Shown piece by piece: positions 56,895 to 64,000 of a DNA stretch of 64,000 bases. The DNA comes from Aphrophora alni. Lineage: Eukaryota; Arthropoda; Insecta; Hemiptera; Aphrophoridae. The notes below the pieces were generated by a model. It made no database searches, was not told the DNA's origin, and worked only from the letters and a program-made list of their open reading frames with translations. Within the stretch, counting starts at the first letter, position 1; the number at the start of each line of letters is the position of its first letter. The DNA is taken from assembly GCA_963513935.1 (NCBI GenBank), contig OY740768.1:33540216-33604215 (forward strand), in the 5' to 3' direction. A program made the position numbers and the translations under genes.

Positions 56895-58885
56895 GTCTCA
56901 TAAGTCAAGCTCAACATTTAACATACATAAAACGTTGTTTATTCAAAAAACAATATCCAGATTTTTACTGAAATTTTCAATTTGACGTTTTTATAGACAA
57001 AGTGTTTTGAAAATACGGCCTGTCAGTATATTCACCTAATGGGCCAACAGATTGATTGAATTTTTTTTTTTTTTTTTTTTCAATTTTGTAATAGGGGTAT
57101 TTATGAAATAAGGCTGAGTTTCGAAATCATATGTTAAAATTAATAAAACTTACCATAAAACCAAAATTGACCTTATAAAAATTTGCTCTTATAACTTACT
57201 AAATTTTACTCAATATATTCCTTCAGATTAAAACTTTATATAGTAGATACTCTTTTCCCGAAAATTCGGAGTTCCAAATTATTTGTTTACAAATTAAAAT
57301 AAACAATAAACTTCAATGGAAATTCGAATATTTCAAAATTGTTACAAACAGTTTTAAAAAAAATTAAAGTCTAAAACTCTGCCAAGTCGCATGAAAAATA
57401 AAATTACTGTTCATTCTTGGTTTATTTTATTTTTTGTAAACGTACACATTCATCAATTATTTTGACCTGAACTGGAAGACAAATTCCTATCCGAATGATA
57501 GATCAATACTTTTTTTATATTTAAGAGTATATTTTATGTTCACGAGGGAATTTGCACAATTTTTTTTTGCATATTTTATTTTCCTAAATGTGTTGAAGTT
57601 TTCGATAATTCATAAAGTTTTGAAGCAAAAATACTTTTATTGGTGAGTTTATAACCTAAAAACACACTTAAAATGAATATTGTCTATATTTATAATTTGC
57701 TAAATGTTTTAATTTATGAAGAAAAAAGAAAATGTTGAAATAGGGGAAACCCCGGATTCCAGATTTTTACAGATATAATTTGATGATCCAAATAAATATG
57801 TTTTTAAGATGATTTATTGTTGAAATAATGATCCTTTGAAATGCCCTTCACATTTCATACAACGAGTTGTAACTTAACGGTTGTAACGGTTGTATTTATT
57901 TTTTTTACAAATGTTCAAATCTTTCGCTATATCTGTAAAAATATTTTTATCTGGTAGTAACTAGACCACTTATCTAATAATTTCATTAAATTTAAATTGA
58001 TAAATATCACAACAAAGTAGCACAAACTTTCTCACCCGTATTTAAACATTTTAAACCCAAATACCACACATATTCTCAATTTGAGGATAAAACTTCTGTA
58101 AAACAAACTCGAATTTTTTTAAATAATAGTATCTAACGACGGCGTAATGGGTGATTTCGGTATTTTTCATATCACTAACTAACCGTATATATATGCACCT
58201 TTAATTTTGTATTTCAAATTTTACATTTCATCATTGCGCCAATTTTGAGATATGCTGACATCTCCAACGTCACCCGTGGGTTCATTTCCTATAAAAACCG
58301 AATAGGAATTTTTGAGATGATGCAAAAAATACGCTCTGTTTAGGTCAGAAGCGAATAATATCTTAGATACATTCCATGAAGATCGATAAAGCCAAATAGT
58401 AGAAGATCGAAATTTTGTATTTTTGTCATATTATAGGTAATTTTGAGTAATCGAATACATAAAAAACAAGATCCTAAGAAATGATCACATACCAAATTTG
58501 ATTAAAATTTTCGCCGTAGACCATTGCACAAATAGCAGACATCATACACCCAACCGACAGACATTCCCAAAACTACTTTTTGGACCAGAAAACGAATATT
58601 TCAGCGACCAATCACTTAATCTATGTAAATGTGAAAAGTTAGGAGTATAGTGTCTAAATACTGAAATGAAACTAATACTAAAGTAAAAAAGTTAAATAAG
58701 TTTGAACGTAAAAAGTTTTTTTATCCAATTTTTACCTCTATTAAAAATCTATTAATGTATTATTACATTAACATTATCTAACTACAAGTGTTATTTTACC
58801 GACAGTGAAAAATAATGTATATTCATGAAAATATCCACGTTATGCATCCAAGTGATAAATGACAATAAACGTTGTGGATCAAGCC
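56895..58885. other. Gene-free stretch
   Basis: T-run at 57059-57080. The section 58240-58620 has phrases of an old dispersed repeat (ACCAAATTTGATTAAAATTTTC, AACCGACAGACATTCCC). No coding frame is supported. Confidence 0.45.
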
Positions 58886-58892
58886 AGTCCAC

Positions 58893-58905
58893 GTTGCTAA
58901 GCAAC
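58893..58905. promoter_or_regulatory. Perfect X-box-like palindrome GTTGCTAAGCAAC
   Basis: GTTGCT-A-AGCAAC fits the imperfect-palindrome pattern bound by RFX factors in promoters of ciliary genes. It lies in a locally GC-richer patch (58880-58950). No gene start is visible nearby, so a chance match or a repeat-borne copy is quite possible. Confidence 0.25.
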
Positions 58906-59795
58906 CGAGACAGGGATGCCCGTGGCGACATAACAGTGTTACCAACATGCTCATGGTTGTGATTGCAGATTATCAAGTTGTAGTTGAGAGTAAGGAAGAT
59001 ATTTCCCGTCAGCGTTTTCAGTTTAGCGCGTGGTTGCACTTTATGATGAAGATGTAATTCTTATATAAAATAATTAAACTATGGAGACGTTGTTGTATTA
59101 ATTTATTATTTATAACAAACTTAATACAAATAAATCAATGTTAAACCGCAGTGATTTGCGTTTCTCAATTTATATCCTTTCTTGAGTATTGTATTTCTAA
59201 ATAAAATCGTATCGTCAAAAGTAGTTTTATGTCAGTGAAACAGTGAACATCACTGGAGCTATTTCTTTCCATTAGAGTACACAACTAATAACATACATCC
59301 GGTTATCGTTAACTGGCTTGGCAGACAAATGCATGCTAGTTGTATAATAAGGTTTCATTTGCTAAGCTCTGAAAGTTGTATTTTTTTTTATTTCTGAAAG
59401 GCTAGAGTTTTATTTACGTGGGCTTGTAGCTCTGTATAGTCACATGGGACTGCGTACAAGAAGCTTTTGGGGAGAGGGACCAGGCAACTAGATAAAGTAC
59501 CTTAGCTTAAGTATTAAGTTTGAATCACAAGAAGTAATACAATACGTCGGTTTACACTTTGCGTTTACCTGTGTAAGTTCTTTGGAAACCCTTTCACTTT
59601 CCTAAAATAAAAAAAGTTGTGCGCAAAAACCTAGAAAAAGCAAATTTCAAAGCGTAACATATTTATATTAAGAGTTTCCGTTTTTACTCTCTCACATATA
59701 CACAGTATAGAGAAAGTTATGCGGTACGTCAAATAATTGATGTAGCAGTTTGATATATCGAATTTCATTCTTCTTCTTTTCCTTCTTCTAGGCAC
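58906..59795. other. Gene-free stretch
   Basis: Nothing beyond the GC-richer patch next to the X-box-like site. Confidence 0.45.
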
Positions 59796-59799
59796 AAAA

Positions 59800-60010
59800 C
59801 TACTCAGCCATCATCACTTTATAAAAAGTAAAAAAACTTTTCATTAAATGAAGATTCCTAACTTTGAAAAGAACAAAAGTCGATCAAGAGAGACCAGATA
59901 AGAAAGATAAAAGGAAAGGATCCAACCCGAGACTACATTAAAAAAAGTGTAGATCCAGCTGGGGCCCTTGCTATTCCAAGACAGTACTCACTATAGTGTG
60001 CCCTTGAGGG
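59800..60010 (-). repeat. SINE-like repeat R1
   Basis: The reverse complement has the head TACCCCTCAAGGGCACAC, AGCTGGATCTACAC, GTCTCGGGTTGGATCC and TCTCTCTTGATCGAC. The tail end is degraded. It sits directly next to the 5' edge of an R2 copy. Confidence 0.75.
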
Positions 60011-61035
60011 GTATCCATTTTGAGGTCCCGTGAGTCAAAAAATTGGTAAGAAATTTTATCTGTCCGTTGTCTGTTAAGTGCTCTACAGTCCAAACGTGTT
60101 AACAGATTTTAATTAAATTTAGTACCTGGGCATATTATGACTATATTATCTCAGAACTTTTATTTATTTTTTTGATAACTTAAAATTTGCTTGTAGCTGC
60201 TGTCAGAAAAACACAAAATTACGATTTTCTCAAAATCGTCTCAAAAGATGTGATCGAATTTTACGAAGAACTTTTTACATAGGAAAACATATCCGTTGCA
60301 ATCTCGTTAAATTTCCTGTAGGGAAGTTATTGGTAAAATCAACAAAATTTACCATGGGGTTGTTATAAAAGACTTTATTTCTGGGGTTGTTATAAAAGTT
60401 TTGATTTCTAATATTGGCAATAGAGTTTTCGTTTAAATTTTAGTGAAACATGAAAACGTTTTTAAAATTGAAAACGCTTTCTTCGATCACCATTGCTTTA
60501 TAAAAAAAAGAAGAAAAGAGCATAAAATAAAAACCCCTAGTCCTCGAATACCCTAATAGCTTCAGGGTTGGAAGAGAACAAGAGTTGGTCAAAAGATACC
60601 TGATAGGAACTATAAAAGAGAGGGACCTAACCCAAGACTAGATGAAGAAACGTCTTCGGTTCCACCACACCCACACTTATTTTAAGTAAGCCCCTGAGGG
60701 TAAATATGAAGATATATGACCCAAACGAGTGTAGAAAATAGCAAATAAAAAATATTATGGTTCAGGAATAATTAGCAAAAATATTAATTAACCTTGACTA
60801 CCCTCTTTAAAAATTCCATTTTAATTAAATACCATTTACCTTCAGGACACGTTCACGTCAGAAGTGGAGCAAGTTTAGGGTCTATTTAAATATTGTATCA
60901 ATGAGAATCTCAATGGTTCATTTTTACTTTTTGACTGACCATTATAAATAATTTTGACTTTTATTTGATTTTGGGGATTGGTGAGTTAGAAAATTTACCC
61001 AAAGTTTATTTCATAACAGTTAAATTTTAATTACA
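60010..61035 (+). repeat. Dispersed repeat R2, longest copy, with R1 nested inside
   Basis: The 5' section is 60010-60465 (GAGGTCCCGTGAGTCAAAAA, TTACGATTTTCTCAAAATCG, AGTTATTGGTAAAATCAAC). The 3' section, 60713-61035, has AAAATAGCAAATAAAAAATA, GGTTCAGGAATAATTAGC, AACCTTGACTACCC and CAAGTTTAGGGTCTATTTAA. Together they give about 0.8 kb of R2 with no coding frame. Confidence 0.7.
60470..60712 (-). repeat. SINE-like repeat R1, near full length, nested in R2
   Basis: The reverse complement runs TTACCCTCAGGGGCTTACTT, TCATCTAGTCTTGGGTTAGG, TTGACCAACTCTTGTTCTC, CCCTGAAGCTATTAGGGTA, TTCGAGGACTAGGGG, TTTATTTTATGCTCTTTTC. It is the clearest representative of the family with 27236-27500. Confidence 0.8.
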
Positions 61036-61960
61036 TGTATCATCATGTAAAAAGTTTACACAATATTTGAAAAAATAATTTAGGTCGAAATTTACTAATC
61101 GTTGAAAAACACTAATCAAACTAATTGGAAGTCACAGTAGTTGAGACCAAGTATCACACAGAATGTATTGATTTCACAATAACTGCCTTCTATATACAGA
61201 CAGTACGGCTCTGGTTTGAGTTTAGTCAATAATCGATTTTATGTCAAATCACTTTTATCGTAACTTTATTAATGTACTCCTCCATGTCAGATATTATGTA
61301 AACGGAAAGTTTGATTGTAAAAATGTCAAGTTATTTTAATGTATTTCTACATCTATTGGTTCTTTGTAGATGTTTTGAATTATAAAGCGTTATTAATTAT
61401 TCTGTTCCTACTGCAATCATATCTAATGTTCTTTTATTATTGAAGTTGTTTTGTAATGAACAAATCTTAATCATATCTAAATGACATAAAATTTTGAATT
61501 ATTAATTTAAAAAACTCGTTCTTTATCAAATAGTGTACAGTTCTTATATAAAGAGATAAAATAATGCTACCACAAAGGTTGACATATCATGTAAGCGTAA
61601 GAAATAGATCAGTTACGAAGAGTATTACACTGCAGCGAAAAATTAAAAGAATGGAGGAATTAAGATATTAGAAGCAAAGTGGAGAGTAATCAATTTGTTA
61701 ACTGAATAAAGTTATTTTGGATCATTTGAAAATAATTATTTCATAGTAAACATTTTAGAAAAATTACTTGTTTTGTTTTGTTTTTTTAAGTACAGATGAA
61801 ACAAGAAGAAACTTAAAGAATTCTCTTACGGATTTAATATACAAGTTAATGACGTCATCGTGATACATTGTATTACAAGCAGATCGTGTAAATGTAATGA
61901 TCAAAAGTTGTTTTTAGATGTGTATAAATTGTACTGCTTCAAGGGTTCTTATTCAGTAAG
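61036..61960. other. Gene-free A+T-rich stretch
   Basis: Nothing recognisable. Confidence 0.5.
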
Positions 61961-61964
61961 GAAG

Positions 61965-62570
61965 TTTGTTTAAAATAGGTTTTCTGAACTTTATAACTAT
62001 TTTTATCACTACTTTCATGACTTCAACTTCTCGTAGATCTCAATATATTAAGAAGTTTCCACTCGCTTCGCTCGTGTCAATGTGTCTGCCATTGAGAACC
62101 CTCCACTCGCTACGTTCGTGTCGGTGAAGGTCACAGTTAGAAATTACATGTTGGACAATAACTTCACTATTTTGTCATTGTAGATAGAGATAGTAAGGTA
62201 GTATTGCATACAGAATTGAAATTTGCAAATTTGTGTCTAAATTAGTATATTATAAGTTATATAATATACGAAAAATATACTAAAACTTTTGAAACCGCCA
62301 TTTTGACAGTTCAATTCGATTTTTTGAATTGCAAAAAGGTTTTATAAATAGAGTAGACTAAAGTCCCCTATACTAAATTTCATCTTCATGAAATGATATT
62401 TTATTTTTTCTGGTCGATATCGAACTTAAGTAGTCTACAGACGACAAAGACAAGCGCCATGTCGAAAATTTTCGATTTCCTAAGACTATGAAAAGTCGAA
62501 ATTCGACGTCAAAATTTTTTACGATTACCAAACTTATTCTATAAATCGTATCCTGAGTAAAAATAAAGAT
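61965..62570 (+). repeat. Dispersed repeat R3, second long copy
   Basis: It aligns with 36285-36910 as described there. It has its own short duplicate, CCACTCGCTTCGCTCGTGTC (62060) and CCACTCGCTACGTTCGTGTC (62102), in a GC-rich section. The minus frame 62373-62768 crosses it without protein character. Confidence 0.65.
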
Positions 62571-62749
62571 AGTTGGAACATTCGTTTGAAATGTCCAGCA
62601 CTTGTGGGGACTTGAATCACCAAATGGAAGAAAGAAAATATAAATTTTTACAATAAACAGTTCATTTTTCGATGATTCTGTGTGACGCATTGACCTTGCC
62701 AGTCGTGATTCAGTTCTAAGTAAATGGCTATAAATGAAAAAACCGAGGT

Positions 62750-62777
62750 TGATGACTTGATCATTCAAACGTCGTAT
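62750..62777 (+). repeat. GAAACGTCG-type 3' end motif, decayed
   Basis: GATGACTTGATCATTCAAACG followed by TCGTATT matches 45511-45539 except that GAAAC has become CAAAC. Confidence 0.45.
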
Positions 62778-62779
62778 TT

Positions 62780-64000
62780 ATTTATTCACTCCCAATAACA
62801 GTTAGATATTTTTTTAGATAAATTAAATTACAGACTAGTACAACTAATAGAATCAAAGTAAAACAAAAATAACAATCTTTCAATCTTTATTCAGTTACTC
62901 AAAACAAAACTTTCTGTATCACTTTTGGAAAAATATAGACAAACTGTCACAAAATTTTCGGCTCTGATTTATTGATTAAGTGCAAAGTTCTATTTAAGTG
63001 GTATTGGAATGATAAATTTTTATTACTCTTTTACTGAAAATAATGAAAAACGTCTTTGTCTATATAACGGCGCAAGAAAATTGTATGTATATTTATTAGG
63101 ACATTAGAACATCGAATAAACTGTTTAAAATTTTGAATAAAAACACTAATTAAGAAAAATCAAACCTTGTTTATAACAAACTGTAAAGATGGACCTTAGT
63201 ATATTAATTTGTAGAAAAACCACGAGTACAAGATTGTTTATAATATAAAAAGTGAAGAAAAATATATTGTATAATTTCATATTAGTATAAATTTGTTGAT
63301 ATGGGTACTAAATTATTATTTCATATTTACATTTTCAACGTACTAAACCAAAACATACCTTTGAAAGTACTATAGTGAATTAATATTTACAACTTAATTT
63401 CTATTAACAAATTTCAGCGATTTGTTGGCAGATTTGATAACGTACTTTATATGTTTTTATGTTAATCTAGAATAAATATCAATACAAAGATCTCGAATGC
63501 TTCTACCAGTTGTTACTATTCGCCATTAATTGTATAATTAAATATCTCTACTGTAACTGCAATACTTGTTTAGCACCATTAATTTAAATGTATTGACAAT
63601 TAACTCTAGCTTGTTTTTAATGCACCATTTGTATATTTTATTTAGTTCTTTTTTAATAAACAAGCAACCCTTCCGTCTATAAATTCTACCGTATTAAACA
63701 AATAAAGTGGTTATTGCGAAATGTTGAATTTTCTCTCATTTAGTAAATACAACTAAATATGAGCATATGAAGTAAACGCTTGGTTTTTTTTTTTTTTTTT
63801 CAGAAATATTGTAAGAAATTAGACGCTGAATCGAAATTCTCATTTACATAAACAAATATTAATTAATATCTCTTAAATATGTACTTACATAAGTATTTTT
63901 CTTAGGTTTAGAAAAATATATTTCATAAACAAAGATTTACTATAAATATTATTACTCATTGCAATTATTTATCCTAATAAACTATTAAATAACCTAATCC
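62780..64000. other. Gene-free A+T-rich stretch
   Basis: A T-run lies at 63784-63800. No coding frame, RNA gene or known repeat is seen up to the window edge. Confidence 0.5.

Noticed and set aside
62640..62720. Phrase GACCTTGCCAGTCGTGATTC resembling a vertebrate-type MIR SINE
   Set aside because: The resemblance is short and the window is otherwise insect-like; chance is more likely.
62373..62768. 131-codon minus frame, the longest outside the LTR element
   Set aside because: It crosses the R3 repeat and its composition shows no domain; its counterpart in the 36-kb copy is not open.

Overview
The window is 64 kb of strongly A+T-rich eukaryotic nuclear DNA, almost certainly from an insect. 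The reasons are interstitial (TTAGG)n tracts (the ancestral arthropod telomere repeat), long AT/TG/GA microsatellites, a Ty3/Gypsy-type LTR retrotransposon, non-LTR retrotransposon stubs and Penelope-like element remains. A hemipteran or another non-dipteran order is plausible, but nothing here fixes the species. I see no convincing host protein-coding exon, tRNA, rRNA or CRISPR. The window reads as intergenic or intronic DNA built from mobile elements and repeats.

Region 1 (1-7040) is a nearly complete Ty3/Gypsy-like retrotransposon on the minus strand. From right to left it has a long 5' LTR (about 5273-7040), a primer-binding site (5253-5272) that heads a four-unit array of PBS-like repeats, gag (5139-3637), a single in-frame UGA, protease-reverse transcriptase (3579-2041), a one-base frame break in an A-run, RNase H-integrase (2063-348), a polypurine tract, and the first 64 bases of the 3' LTR, which the window edge cuts off. 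Those 64 bases are identical to the matching end of the 5' LTR, so the insertion looks recent. There is no env.

Region 2 (7041-64000) contains no intact gene. It holds: (a) at least nine copies of a ~260-bp SINE-like repeat (R1); (b) copies of a ~1-kb repeat (R2) with nested insertions; (c) a ~600-bp repeat (R3); (d) Penelope-like debris, including one stub that still reads as a GIY-YIG endonuclease (40560-40776), and many hammerhead-ribozyme-like 3' ends, several of them arranged as inverted repeats (8.1, 24.2, 25.0 and 56.7 kb); (e) two degenerate LINE 3' ends (20364-20557 with a clean 13-bp target duplication, and 30350-30615); (f) a 476-bp DNA-transposon-like insertion (42951-43426) that carries a TTAGG array; (g) minisatellites, including a 34-bp-unit array with a higher-order ~210-bp period (38288-39190), a 69-bp repeat that reads as a leucine-rich peptide repeat (28390-28735), and a 124-bp duplicated unit (31531-31779).

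The elements fit together as a layered history. The LINE stub sits inside an R1 copy. An R1 copy and the TTAGG-bearing element each sit inside R2 copies. The Gypsy element appears young. The most promising material for follow-up is the hammerhead-bearing fold-back elements (especially 56698-56890), the TTAGG-bearing transposon, and the PBS-like array together with the in-frame gag-UGA-pol arrangement of the LTR element.
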